Shown here piece after piece: positions 33,559-45,740 of a DNA stretch of 64,000 nt. Location: assembly GCA_003117195.1 (NCBI GenBank), contig BDSI01000006.1, positions 1,827,987-1,891,986 on the forward strand, in the 5' to 3' direction. The notes under the pieces were generated by a model that saw only the letters and a program-made list of their open reading frames with translations, did not search any database and had not been told where the DNA came from. Source of the stretch: Eudorina sp. 2006-703-Eu-15 (lineage: Eukaryota > Chlorophyta > Chlorophyceae > Chlamydomonadales > Volvocaceae). The stretch's first letter is position 1. The number at the start of each line of letters is the position of its first letter. The position numbers and the translations under genes are program-made.

Positions 33559-34347
33559 CCAGTGTCGTGCTGGGCTCCTGCCCTGGGCTTAGTGGTGAAA
33601 ATGCTGTGGCAGCTCTGCTGCGCCAGCACCACCTCCCTGTTGTTGCTGGAGGGCTGCAACTTCAGGTGCTGGTCCAGCCGTTGTATGTGCCCCTGCGCCC
33701 GCACACCCACAAGCTAGTCATCACCGGGCTACCGGGCGCCTTTGCTCTGGAGGGCGTCTCAGGGGTCCTGCTCCACTGTGCGGGCCTGGTGGACTCCACG
33801 GCTGCTGGCGCCGACCTTGTGGCCGGCGAGCTCCTTGGGGACCCACTGGCTCGGGGCGGCACGCCTGCCGGCAGCCTCCCTGACGCCTCCCACCTGGTGG
33901 CTTTCATTCAGGCCCCCGCATCAGACCCCGACCTGGGCCGCCTGCCCCGGGCGTTTCACATTGGAGAGCAGACGGTGCGCATCAGCATCATCGACCTGAG
34001 AAGTGTGTCAGGGGGCCCCGCCGCGGCCGGCCCCTGTGATGGGGCCCACCCTGCTGGCCCCACAGCTGCGGGCCCCACCCTGGCGGACACTGACATGCCT
34101 GACGTACCAGTGGCCGGCGATCCAGCTCCTGCAGCGCCGCAGCCAGCAGCACCGTCCGCTCCCGCGGCCCTCAGTGACAGGCCCGGGCCCCCTCGGCCCC
34201 CCAGTCTGGCTGATCAGGCCCGCTGGTGGCGTCGTCAGGGCCCTACCCCGGGGGAGCCCGACAACCCAGCTGCCCCAGCCGCCTTGGTCAGCCCCCTGCG
34301 GGCAGTCCTCACCAGTGTGCAGGCCGCACATGACCGCCAGCGGTCAG

Positions 34348-34395
34348 TTTTTTTTTTTTTTTTTTTTTTTTCTGAAGGAACCAGGACTCGGGACT
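34348..34395 (-). mobile_element. SINE tail fragment in LINE N
   Basis: 23 T plus 25 bases of reversed SINE end; target duplication CGGTCAG (34341-34347 and 34396-34402). Confidence 0.9.
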
Positions 34396-34589
34396 CGGTC
34401 AGTGTATCCCCGGGCGGGGGTTGGCCTTTCAATGGGTGATACCCCGGCCCGGGGCCCCGACGGTGCCCAGACCCCGGCCCGGGGGCCTCCCGGTGCCGGT
34501 ATGCTCGCCGGTGGGGGCACCCCACTGGCGGCGGCCCCCAGCAGCCCCGCCGGGCAGCCTGCCCCCACTGTGGCCCGCCCGCCACCACC

Positions 34590-34665
34590 CACGGCGGCCC
34601 CACGGTGCACCCACGGCGGCCCCACGGTGCACCCACGGCGGCCCCACGGTGCACCCACGGCGGCC
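34590..34665 (+). repeat. 22-bp tandem repeat in LINE N
   Basis: About 3.5 copies of a unit that starts CACGGCGGCCCC and ends GGTGCACC, at the point where ORF1 sequence gives way to ORF2 sequence. Because 22 is not a multiple of 3, each unit shifts the reading frame. Confidence 0.85.
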
Positions 34666-35127
34666 CAGAAGCACAAGACCTGGCAGCGGCTGTGGGACAG
34701 CCCGGCCAGCAACCGGGCCAAGGCCCTGGTGTGGCGGCTGCACCATACACGGCTCCCGTGCGGCCTTTTTTTTTTTTTTTGTCTCTGAGAGGGACGTTAC
34801 AAGGACAAAGGGACGGAAGCAGACCAAGCAGCAAGCCGGGAAGAAGGCCAGACGGCAAGCAAAGACCACCACACCGCAACCGAGCCCCAGAGGCACCAAC
34901 CAGAAGGAAAGGGAACCAAGCAACGCCAACCTCACAGACAGGACGGGGACAGGGACAGGGCGGCAGAGGGAGAGAAAAGCTCCCAAAGCGGCAAAACGGC
35001 ACAACAAGGCCGCACCTCCTACTCCAGGCCAACAGGCGAGACGGAAGGCCAAAGACGACCCACCCACCAACAAACAACAAAAGACAAAAAAAAAGAAAAG
35101 AAAAACAGCTACAAAACCAGAACACAG

Positions 35128-36054
35128 GGAAAGGAGGTTTCAGTTCGGCTTTGTGGGGGGGCCTCGAGGGTGCTGGGGTCTAGGGGGGCCAGGGTTATAG
35201 GGGTGAGGGCCTCCAGGGTTGGGTTGGCGAGGGAGGGGTGTGCCTGTTTGCTGCGCCCCGCAGGGTACCAGCCCTGGACGTTTCCCTTGCTCGTGGCGTG
35301 CTCGTGCTCTGCCGCGCCGGCGTCTGTTGGCGTGGCTGGTGGAGCGGCGCCCTGTTGTGCGGCCCTGCGGTGTGCTCGTGCTCGAGACCCTACCGAGCGG
35401 CACCCGGGTTCGGCCGTGACGTGCTTGGTACCTTGGTGTGCTCGTGCCCTGGCCTCCTGTGCCTTGGGCGGCACCTCGGTGCTTTTGGGTTCGTGCGAGC
35501 CTGGGGGGTCTGTTTTTGGGGGGTGGGGGGTTTGGGTTCCTTCTGTTGGGCGGTCTGGTGTGTCTCCTTCTGTTGAGAGTTCCGGTGTTCTCTGGGGCTG
35601 CTGCAGGTTGTTGCTTCCGTTGTTTGCTTTGTGTCTTCTGTGGCTGCTGCAGTTGGGTGTTGCCCTGCTTCTTTGGGTAGTGTTTGCCTCGTTGCTGTGT
35701 TCTGGTTTTGTAGCTGTTTTTTCTTTTCTTTTTTTTGTTTTTTGTTGTTTGTTGGTGGGTGGGTCGTCTTTGGCCTTCCGTTTCTCCTGGTGGCCTGGAG
35801 TAGGAGGTGCGGCCTTGTTGTGCCGTTTTGCCGCTTTGGGAGCTTTTCTCTCCCTCTGCCGCCCTGTCCCTGTCCCCGTCCTGTCTGTGAGGTTGGCGTT
35901 GCTTGGTTCCCTTTCCTTCTGGTTGGTGCCTCTGGGGCTCGGTTGCGGTGTGGTGGTCTTTGCTTGCCGTCTGGCCTTCTTCCCGGCTTGCTGCTTGGTC
36001 TGCTTCCGTCCCTTTGTCCTTGTAACGTCCCTCTCAGAAAAAAAAAAAAAAAAA
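35128..36054 (+). mobile_element. LINE P, 3' UTR copy in LINE O
   Basis: Ends CTCTCAG plus A17; ACAG repeated at 35124-35127 and 36054-36057. Confidence 0.85.
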
Positions 36055-37971
36055 CAGCAACGAGGCAAACACCACCCAAAGAAGCAGGGCAACACCGAAC
36101 TGCAGCAGCCACAGAAGACACAAAACAAACAACGGAAGCAACAAACCTGCAGCAGGCCAAGGGAACACCGGAACTCCCAAACAGAAGGGGACACACCAGA
36201 CTGCCCAACAGAAGGAACCCAACTCCCCACCCCCCAAAAAACTCAACCCCCAGGCTCGCACGAACCCAAAAGCACCGAGGTGCCGCCCAAGGCACAGGAG
36301 GCCAGGGCACGAGCACACCAAGGTACCAAGCACGTCACGGCCGAACCCGGGTGCCGCTCGGTAGGGTCTCGAGCACGAGCACACCGCAGGGCCGCACAAC
36401 AGGGCGCCGCTCCACCAGCCACGCCAACAGACGCCGGCCCGGCAGAGCACGAGCACGCCACGAGCAAGGGAAACGTCCAGGGCTGGTACCCTGCGGGGCG
36501 CAGCAAACAGGCACACCCCTCCCTCGCCAACCCAACCCTGGAGGCCCTCACCCCTATAACCCTGGCCCCCCTAGACCCCAGCACCCTCGAGGCCCCCCCA
36601 CAAAGCCGAACTGAAACCCCCTTTCACTACTGCCCTACACAAACCGGAAGCGGCTCACACAACAAAACCCCCCTGAGCTGGGCTGAGCTGATGCTGATGC
36701 TGTAGCTGTAGCTGCGAGCTGAAACTAATCTGACATTACTGCGGCGGCAGCCTGTGGGGCTGGCACAGGGTGGGCCAGGGACAGATGGACCCGCAGCCTG
36801 GGTGCCTGCCCCTCGGCACGCTCGACAGAGCACAGGACACCTTCATGCGCCCATGAGGCTTCGAAGGCGTCCAGCGGAGCTGTCTTCAGCTGGGCGGTGA
36901 TGTGAGAGAGTGGCAACCCAGCCATGGTGTCGTCGGGCAACGCTGCCATCCGGAAATGCGCCCACATGAGCCGTTGGAGCTCGCTGACCACCTGGGTGAC
37001 GACCGCTTCGGAGGGGCAGGGCGCGGTGTCAGCGGCTTGGTGGTGGCACCAGACGGCCCACAGCCAGGTGGCCCGAAGGGCGGTCCAGAGGGTTTGCAGG
37101 CCCGGGCTGGGAGGGTACTGGCCCCAGGCGGCGGCCCAGTCTCCCAGCAGCAGTTCAACGCTCATCATTGGGGGGCCGGGCCCCCCGGTGATGGCCCCCC
37201 AGAGAGCCACCAGCCACTCACGAGCACCCTGGTACGCCGGGCAGGCCACAAAGATGTGGGTCAAGCTGTCCACGCAAGGTTCTGGCCGCCATCGCCGCTG
37301 CTGCTGCTGCTGTGGCTGCTGCTGTGGCTGTTGGCAGGGTGGGTGGCTGCAGGCGGCGCGGTCCGGCCGGCCTTTGGTTGCGAGGTACAGGCCGCACGGG
37401 AGCCGTGCATGCTGCAGACGCCACACCAGGGCCTTGGCCCGGTTGCTGGCCGGGCTGTCCCACAGCCGCTGCCAGGTCTTGTGCTTCTGGGCCGCCGTGG
37501 GTGCACCCAAGCCCGGCGGGTCTGGTGGTTCAGGCGGGTCAGGTGTGTCCGGCAGGTCAGGTGGGTCCGGCGGGGCGGGTGGGTCCACGGGGGCCAGCTG
37601 ATCGGGTAGGTCCGGCGGGCTCCATTGCAGCGGCCCTGCAGGGGGGTGGTTGATGAAGGTAGATGGCCCAGCTGTCGAGGGGCCTGCCCCTGGGTCCCCC
37701 CGGCTGTGAGGACGCCGCTGAGTTGCCGGCAGCTGAGTGACACTGGCTGTGAACGAGGAGAGTGGGTTGCAACGTGGCCGCATCCAGGCTGCAGGCTGGA
37801 CTGGGTGCATCCTGAACCAGCTGCTACGGCTGGGGGCCCGATTGGCTGCATGCTGCCGTCTCCATTCCTCCTCCAGGACCGTGAGTGCACTGCGATTACC
37901 CGGGAGTGTAGGCCACGCAGCGGGCGTCAGGGGTCCTGGGCCATGGTCTCCCAAAGCCAGGCGTGCAGCTG

Positions 37972-38053
37972 TTTTTTTTTTTTTTTTTCTGAGAGGGACT
38001 TTACAAGGACAAAGGGACGGAAGCAGACCAAGCAGCAAGCCGGGAAGAAGAGA
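37972..38053 (-). mobile_element. LINE Q, 82 bp, in LINE O
   Basis: T run plus 60 or so bases of reversed LINE end. AGCTGT repeated at 37967-37972 and 38054-38059. Confidence 0.88.
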
Positions 38054-38531
38054 AGCTGTGAGACGGCGGCGGGTTTCGCAGACTGTGTAGTGTACCAGTG
38101 GCAGGGTGCCGTGGCCATGACTGAGGGGGTGGCACTGCACCTCGCTCCAGGGGCCCAGGAGCTGGTTCTCGGTTGGCCACAAGGCCGGCCGCTCAGCCGG
38201 TGGGGCAGCCTGGTACACTAAACGCTCCGCCAGGGACCAGAAGCGGCGCGGCTTTTTGCCTGGCAGAACACAGGCCGCCAGCCATGCTTCAGGGGCCGCC
38301 GGCCCGGCCGCTGCTGGTTCAGGGGTAACGAGGCGGCCGCTGGGCAGGGCAGCCAGTAGAGCTCCGGACGGGCTGCGGACCCAGTTGCTGTCCAGTGACA
38401 CTTGCCAATTTGCTGCTTCAGGAAGTTCTGCGGTGAGGAGGCCACCTGGCAGGAGCTGTTGCCAGTCTGGAGGCACGGCGGCCAGCACAGCCTGCAGTTG
38501 GGGGTCACGCTGGGCCAGGGCTGGGGCTGCA

Positions 38532-39376
38532 CCCACGAGGCTTCGAAGGCGTCCACGAGGCTTCATGCGCCCACGAGGCTTCGAAGGCGTCCAGCGGAGC
38601 TGTCGTCAGCTGGGCGGTGATGTGTGAGAGTGGCAACCCAGCCATGGTGTCGTCGGGCAACGCTGCCATCCGGAAATGCGCCCACATGAGCCGTTGGAGC
38701 TCGCTGACCACCTGGGTGACGACCGCTTCAGAGGGGCAGGGCTCGGTGTCAGCGGCTTGGTGGTGGCACCAGACGGCCCACAGCCAGGTGGCCCGAAGGG
38801 CGGTCCAGAGGGTTTGCAGGCCCGGGATGGTTGGGTACTGGCCCCAGGCGGCGGCCCAGTCTCCCAGCAGCAGTTCAACGCTCATCATTGGGGGGCCGGG
38901 CCCCCCGGTGATGGCCCCCCAGAGAGCCACCAGCCACTCACGAGCACCCTGGTACGCCGGGCAGGCCACAAAGATGTGGGTCAAGCTGTCCAGGCACGGT
39001 TCTGGCCGCCATCGCCGTGGCTGCTGCTGCTGTGGCTGCTGCTGTGGCTGCTGCTGTGGCTGTTGGCAGGGTGGGTGGCTGCAGGCGGCGCGGTCTGGCC
39101 GGCCTTTGGTTGCTAGGTAAAAAAAAAAACAAAAAAAAAGGTACAGGCCGCACGGGAGCCGTGCATGGTGCAGCCGCCACACCAGGGCCTTGGCCCGGTG
39201 TCTGGCCGGGCTGTCCCACAGCCGCTGCCAGGTCTTGTGCTTCTGGGCCGCCGTGGGTGCACCCAAGCCCGGCGGGTCTGGCGGTTCAGGCGGGTCAGGT
39301 GGGTCTGGCAGGTCAGGTGGGTCCGGCGGGGCGGGTGGGTCCACGGGGGCCAGCTGATCTGGTAGGTCCGGCGGGC
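38532..39376 (-). mobile_element. LINE R, ORF2 C-terminal fragment with a tail-only insert
   Basis: ORF2 from near its stop to GGTCCGGCGGGC, preceded by a scrambled double copy of CACGAGGCTTCGAAGGCGTC. At 39120-39139 eleven A, C, nine A are inserted with GGTA on both sides, a tail-only insertion. Confidence 0.8.
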
Positions 39377-41313
39377 TTTTTTTTTTTTCTGAGAGGGACG
39401 TTACAAGGACAAAGGGACGGAAGCAGACCAAGCAGCAAGCCGGGAAGAAGGCCAGACGGCAAGCAAAGACCACCACACCGCAACCGAGCCCCAGAGGCAC
39501 CAACCAGAAGGAAAGGGAACCAAGCAACGCCAACCTCACAGACAGGACGGGGACAGGGACAGGGCGGCAGAGGGAGAGAAAAGCTCCCAAAGCGGCAAAA
39601 CGGCACAACAAGGCCGCACCTCCTACTCCAGGCCAACAGGCGAGACGGAAGGCCAAAGACGACCCACCCACCAACAAACAACAAAAGACAAAAAAAAAAA
39701 AAGAAAAACAGCTACAAAACCAGAACACATCAACGAGGCAAACACTACCCAAAGAAGCAGGGCAACACCCAACTGCAGCAGCCACAGAAGACACAAAGCA
39801 AACAAACGGAAGCAACAACCTGCAGCAGCCCCAGGGAACACCGGAACTCCCAACAGAAGGAGACACACCAGACCGCCCAACCGAAGGAACCCAAACCCCC
39901 CACCCCCAAAAACAGACCCCCCAGGCTCGCACGAACCCAAAAGCAACGAGGTGCCGCCCAAGGCACAGGAGGCCAGGGCACGAGCACACCAAGGCGCCAA
40001 GCACGTCACGGCTGAACCCGGGTGCCGCTCGGTAGGGTCTCGAGCACGAGCACACCGCAGGGCCGCACAACAGGGCGCCGCTCCACCAGCCACGCCAACA
40101 GACGCCGGCCCGGCAGAGCACGAGCACGCCACGAGCAAGGGAAACGTCTAGGGCTGGTACCCTGCGGGGCGCAGCAAGCAGGCACACCCCTCCCTCGCCA
40201 ACCCAACCCTGGAGGCCCCCACCCCTACAACACTGGCCCCCCTAGACCCCAGCACCCTCGAGGCCCCCACACAAAGCCGAACTGAAACCCCCTTTCACTA
40301 CTGCCCTACACAAACCGGAAACGGCTCACACAACAAAACCCCCTGGAGCTGGGCTGAGCTGATGCTGTAGCTGTAGCTGCGAGCTGAAACTAATCTGACA
40401 TTACTGCGGCGGCAGCCTGTGGGGCTGGCACAGGGTGGGCCAGGGACAGATGGGCCCGCAGCCTGGGTGCCTGCCCTTCGGCACGCTCGACAGAGCACAG
40501 GACACCTTCATGCGCCCACGAGGCTTCGAAGGCGTCCAGCGGAGCTGTCTTCAGCTGGGCGGTGATGTGTGAGAGTGGCAACCCAGCCATGGTTTTTTTT
40601 TTTTTTGGTGTCGTCGGGCAACGCTGCCATCCGGAAATGCGCCCACATGAGCCGTTGGAGCTCGCTGACCACCTGGGTGACGACCGCTTCAGAGGGGCAG
40701 GGCTCGGTGTCAGCGGCATGGTGGTGGCACCAGACGGCCCACAGCCAGGTGGCCCGAAGGGCGGTCCAGAGGGTTTGCAGGCCCGGGATGGTTGGGTACT
40801 GGCCCCAGGCGGCGGCCCAGTCTCCCAGCAGCAGTTCAACGCTCATCATTGGGGGGCCGGGCCCCCCGGTGATGGCCCCCCAGAGAGCCACCAGCCACTC
40901 ACGAGCACCCTGGTACGCCGGGCAGGCCACAAAGATGTGGGTCAAGCTGTCCAGGCACGGTTCTGGCCGCCATCGCCGTGGCTGCTGCTGCTGTGGCTGC
41001 TGCTGTGGCTGCTGCTGTGGCTGTTGGCAGGGTGGGTGGCTGCAGGCGGCGCGGTCTGGCCGGCCTTTGGTTGCTAGGTACAGGCCGCACGGGAGCCGTG
41101 CATGGTGCAGCCGCCACACCAGGGCCTTGGCCCGGTTGCTGGCCGGGCTGTCCCACAGCCGCTGCCAGGTCTTGTGCTTCTGGGCCGCCGTGGGTGCACC
41201 CAAGCCCGGCGGGTCTGGCGGTTCAGGCGGGTCAGGTGGGTCTGGCAGGTCAGGTGGGTCCGGCGGGGCGGGTGGGTCCACGGGGGCCAGCTGATCTGGT
41301 AGGTCCGGCGGGC
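39377..41313 (-). mobile_element. LINE S, first unit of a 1.94-kb tandem duplication
   Basis: T run, 3' UTR, ORF2 C terminus, ending at GGTCCGGCGGGC, exactly where the next T run starts. It shares with LINE T a poly(T) insert at the same base (here 40594-40606, GGT repeated), which a separate insertion would not share. So S and T are duplicates. Confidence 0.82.
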
Positions 41314-44262
41314 TTTTTTTTTTTTTTTCTGAGAGGGACGTTACAAGGACAAAGGGACGGAAGCAGACCAAGCAGCAAGCCGGGAAGAAGGCCAGACGGC
41401 AAGCAAAGACCACCACACCGCAACCGAGCCCCAGAGGCACCAACCAGAAGGAAAGGGAACCAAGCAACGCCAACCTCACAGACAGGACGGGGACAGGGAC
41501 AGGGCGGCAGAGGGAGAGAAAAGCTCCCAAAGCTGCAAAACGGCACAACAAGGCCGCACCTCCTACTCCAGGCCAACAGGCGAGACGGAAGGCCAAAGAC
41601 GACCCACCCACCAACAAACAACAAAAGACAAAAAAAAAAAACAGCTACAAAACCAGAACACAGCAACGAGGCAAACACTACCCAAAGAAGCAGGGCAACA
41701 CCCAACTGCAGCAGCCACAGAAGACACAAAGCAAACAAACGGAAGCAACAACCTGCAGCAGCCCCAGGGAACACCGGAACTCCCAACAGAAGGAGACACA
41801 CCAGACCGCCCAACCGAAGGAACCCAAACCCCCCACCCCCCAAAAACAGACCCCCCAGGCTCGCACGAACCCAAAAGCAACGAGGTGCCGCCCAAGGCAC
41901 AGGAGGCCAGGGCACGAGCACACCAAGGCGCCAAGCACGTCACGGCCGAACCCGGGTGCCGCTCGGTAGGGCCTCGAGCACGAGCACACCGCAGGGCCGC
42001 ACAACAGGGCGCCGCTCCACCAGCCACGCCAACAGACGCCGGCCCGGCAGAGCACGAGCACGCCACGAGCAAGGGAAACGTCTAGGGCTGGTACCCTGCG
42101 GGGCGCAGCAAGCAGGCACACCCCTCCCTCGCCAACCCAACCCTGGAGGCCCTCACCCCTACAACACTGGCCCCCCTAGACCCCAGCACCCTCGAGGCCC
42201 CCACACAAAGCCGAACTGAAACCCCCTTTCACTACTGCCCTACACAAACCGGAAACGGCTCACACAACAAAACCCCCTGGAGCTGGGCTGAGCTGATGCT
42301 GTAGCTGTAGCTGCGAGCTGGAACTAATCTGACATTACTGCGGCGGCAGCCTGTGGGGCTGGCACAGGGTGGGCCAGGGACAGATGGACCCGCAGCCTGG
42401 GTGCCTGCCCTTCGGCACGCTCGACAGAGCACAGGACACCTTCATGCGCCCACGAGGCTTCGAAGGCGTCCAGCGGAGCTGTCTTCAGCTGGGCGGTGAT
42501 GTGTGAGAGTGGCAACCCAGCCATGGTTTTTTTTTTTTTGGTGTCGTCGGGCAACGCTGCCATCCGGTGGTGTCGTCGTTTTGGTGTCGTCGGGCAACGC
42601 TGCCATCCGGAAATGCGCCCACATGAGCCGTTGGAGCTCGCTGACCACCTGGGTGACGACCGCTTCAGAGGGGCAGGGCTCGGTGTCAGCGGCTTGGTGG
42701 TGGCACCAGACGGCCCACAGCCAGGTGGCCCGAAGGGCGGTCCAGAGGGTTTGCAGGCCCGGGATGGTTGGGTACTGGCCCCAGGCGGCGGCCCAGTCTC
42801 CCAGCAGCAGTTCAACGCTCATCATTGGGGGGCCGGGCCCCCCGGTGATGGCCCCCCAGAGAGCCACCAGCCACTCACGAGCACCCTGGTACGCCGGGCA
42901 GGCCACAAAGATGTGGGTCAAGCTGTCCAGGCACGGTTCTGGCCGCCATCGCCGTGGCTGCTGCTGCTGTGGCTGCTGCTGTGGCTGCTGCTGTGGCTGT
43001 TGGCAGGGTGGGTGGCTGCAGGCGGCGCGGTCTGGCCGGCCTTTGGTTGCTAGGTACAGGCCGCACGGGAGCCGTGCATGGGGCTGTCCCACAGCCGCTG
43101 CCAGGTCTTGTGCTTCTGGGCCGCCGTGGGTGCACCCAAGCCCGGCGGGTCTGGCGGTTCAGGCGGGTCAGGTGGGTCTGGCAGGTCAGGTGGGTCCGGC
43201 GGGGCGGGTGGGTCCACGGGGGCCAGCTGATCTGGTAGGTCCGGCGGGCTCCCTTGCAGCGGCCCTGCGGGGTGGTGGTTGATGAAGGTAGATGGCCCAG
43301 CTGTCGAGGGGCCTGCCCCTGGGTCCCCCCGGCTGTGAGGACGCCGCTGAGTTGCCGGCAGCTGAGTGACACTGGCTGTGAACGGGGAGAGTGGGTTGCA
43401 ACGTGGCCGCATCCAGGCTGCAGGCTGGACTGGGTGCATCCTGAACCAGCTGCTATGGCTGGGGGCCCGGTTGGCTGCATGCTGCCGTCTCCATTCCTCC
43501 TCCAGGACTGTGAGTGCACTGCGATTACCCGGGAGTGTAGGCCACGCAGCGGGCGTCAGGGGTCCTGGGCCGTGGTCTCCCAAAGCCAGGCGTGCAGCTG
43601 TGAGACGAGTTTCGCAGACTGTGTAGTGTACCAGTGGCAGGGCGCCGTGGCCATGACTGAGGGGGTGGCACTGCACCTCGCTCCAGGGGCCCAGGAGCTG
43701 GTTCTCGGTTGGCCACAAGGCCGGCCGCTCAGCCGGTGGGGCAGCCTGGTACGCCAGCCGCTCCGCCAGGGACCAGAAGCGGCGCGGCTTTTTGCCTGGT
43801 AGGACACAGGCCGCCAGCCACGCTTCAGGGGCCGCTGCCCCGGCCGCTGTTGGTTCAGGGGTGACGAGGCGGCCGCTGGGCAGGGCAGCCAGTAGAGCTC
43901 CGGACGGGCTGCGGACCCAGTTGCTGTCCAGTGACACTTGCCAATTTGCTGCTTCAGGAAGTTCTGCGGTCAGGAGGCCACCTGGCAGGAGCTGGTGCCA
44001 GTCTGGAGGCACGGCAGCCAGCACAGCCTGCAGTTGGGGGTCACGCTGGGCCAGGGCTGGGGCTGCACGCAGGGCTGCCACGGTGCACGGTGCGTCGATG
44101 GGTCCGCCCTCAGGCATACCGGGGGGCTGGAATGGCTGTCCTGTCACTGGGTCCCGAAGGGCTGCATTGTAGCACAGCGGCTCATGCAGCAGCGCCCGCG
44201 CGTCAGTGCCCTCAGGGTAAGGCAGCCGGCAGGGCTGTGAGGCCCGGAAGGATGTCACCAGG

Positions 44263-44707
44263 ATACGAACTTACCAGCACCCCCAGAAGGTGACAATGAG
44301 GCGCTTTGGCTGGCAACAGGGAAACCTCGCAATTCCCCCCGGGAGGTCCTGGGATCGACCCCAGCCACTGGCAAGTTGTCAGGGGTGTGTCGAGACGGAG
44401 GGTGCCCACCCGTCCCTGTCCCGTCTGGAGGTTTACAAGACTCTCACCCATCCTTTTTTTTTTTTTTTCTGAGAGGGACGTTACAAGGACAAAGGGACGG
44501 AAGCAGACCAAGCAGCAAGCCGGGAAGAAGGCCAGACGGCAAGCAAAGACCACCACACCTAAGTCATCCAGCTGGCCTGTGGAGACGCCCAGAAGCCCTG
44601 CACGCTAGCCGCTCGTGGAGAAGTGGCAGCATCAGAGGACCGCCAGACAACGTAAAGAAAGGCACCCCGTCCCGAGTCCTGGTTCCTTCAGAAATATAAA
44701 AAAAAAA
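44263..44707 (+). mobile_element. SINE in LINE T, itself split by LINE U
   Basis: Starts ATACGAACTTACCAGC (part of the region after the B box) and ends CTTCAGAAATATAAAA. The flank repeats only AGG. LINE U lies at 44455-44557. Confidence 0.85.
44455..44557 (-). mobile_element. LINE U, 103 bp, inside the SINE
   Basis: T run and about 88 bases of reversed LINE end; CCT repeated (44452-44454 and 44558-44560). The other SINE copies give the empty site. Confidence 0.88.
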
Positions 44708-45291
44708 AGGCTGGCCAGGTACGGGGGCAGGTTTGCCGGTGGGTCCACCGTCCCATACACCCAACCCCAGCCGGCGGTCCCCCGGGGGGCCCAGTTAGCG
44801 AAGAGGGAGCGCATGATCAGCTTCCAGGGCTGCCGGCCTGGTTGGGCTAACTGCGCCAGGGTCTTGCCATGCAGCGCTGCAAGGAAGGAGTCAAGGTCAA
44901 TGTGGCCAACCCCGCCACACTCGTGGTCTTGGCATGCCACCACTGGATCCGGCTTCTTTTTTTTTTTTTTTTCTGAGAGGGACATTACAAGGACAAAGGG
45001 ACGGAAGCAGACCAAGCAGCAAGCCGGGAAGAAGGCCAGACGGCAAGCAAAGACCACCACACCGCAACCGAGCCCCAGAGGCACCAACCAGAAGGAAAGG
45101 GAACCAAGCAACGCCAACCTCACAGACAGGACGGGGACAGGGACAGGGCGGCAGAGGGAGAGAAAAGCTCCCAAAGCTGCAAAACGGCACAACAAGGCCG
45201 CACCTCCTACTCCAGGCCACCAGGCGAGACGGAAGGCCAAAGACGACCCACCCACCAACAAACAACAAAAAACAAAAAAAAAAGAAAAACA

Positions 45292-45434
45292 TCCAGCTGG
45301 CCTGTGGAGACGCCCAGAAGCCCGGCCCGCTAGCCGCTCGTGGAGTAGTGGCAGCATCAGAGGACCGCCAGACAACATAAAGAAAGGCACCCCGTCCCGA
45401 GTCCTGGTTCCTTCAGAAAAAAAAAAAAAAAAAA
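45292..45434 (+). mobile_element. SINE W in LINE V
   Basis: ATCCAGCTGGCC to CTTCAG plus its A run, 143 bp, replacing the AC-AGCTAC junction of the LINE; target duplication not clear. Confidence 0.85.
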
Positions 45435-45620
45435 GCTACAAAACCAGAACACAGCAACGAGGCAAACACTACCCAAAGAAGCAGGGCAACACCCAACTGC
45501 AGCAGCCACAGAAGACACAAAGCAAACAACGGAAGCAACAACCTGCAGCAGCCCCAGAGAACACCGGAACTCCCAACAGGAGACACACCAGACCGCCCAA
45601 CAGAAGGAACCCAAACCCCC

Positions 45621-45740
45621 GGTTGCGGTGTGGTGGTCTTTGCTTGCCGTCTGGCCTTCTTCCCGGCTTGCTGCTTGGTTCTGCTTCCGTCCCTTTGTCC
45701 TTGTAACGTCCCTCTCAGAAAAAAAAAAAAAAAAAAAAAA
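45621..45740 (+). mobile_element. LINE X, 120 bp, in LINE V
   Basis: GGTTGCGGTGTGG to CTCTCAG plus A22; CCCCC on both sides (45616-45620 and 45741-45745). Confidence 0.88.

Larger units (their letters stand above)
33559..34765 (+). mobile_element. LINE N: ORF1 fragment fused to the zf-RVT region by internal deletion
   Basis: Carries ORF1 from SVVLGSCPGL through VITGLPGAFAL, and extends ORF1 further than the 55-62 kb copy (SLADQARWWRRQG, then CAGGCCGCACATGACCGCC). After a SINE tail it passes through a Pro/Gly-rich stretch and a 22-bp tandem repeat straight into AQKHKTWQRLW of ORF2. The endonuclease and RT are gone. It cannot encode a working ORF2. Confidence 0.75.
34766..38531 (-). mobile_element. 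LINE O, long copy split by LINEs P and Q
   Basis: T run (with an odd GTCTCTGAGAGG start), 3' UTR, whole zf-RVT region and ORF2 up to PALAQRDPQL. LINE P (35128-36054) and LINE Q (37972-38053) are inserted. At 38531 it jumps to C-terminal ORF2 sequence of another copy. Confidence 0.82.
41314..44956 (-). mobile_element. LINE T, second unit, extending into ORF2
   Basis: Repeats LINE S (poly(T) insert at 42528-42539) and continues beyond it through the middle of ORF2 to the RT side. A 45-bp local duplication follows the poly(T) at about 42541-42610, and about 45 bp are missing at 43080. It is split by a SINE (44263-44707) and ends at LINE V. Confidence 0.82.
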
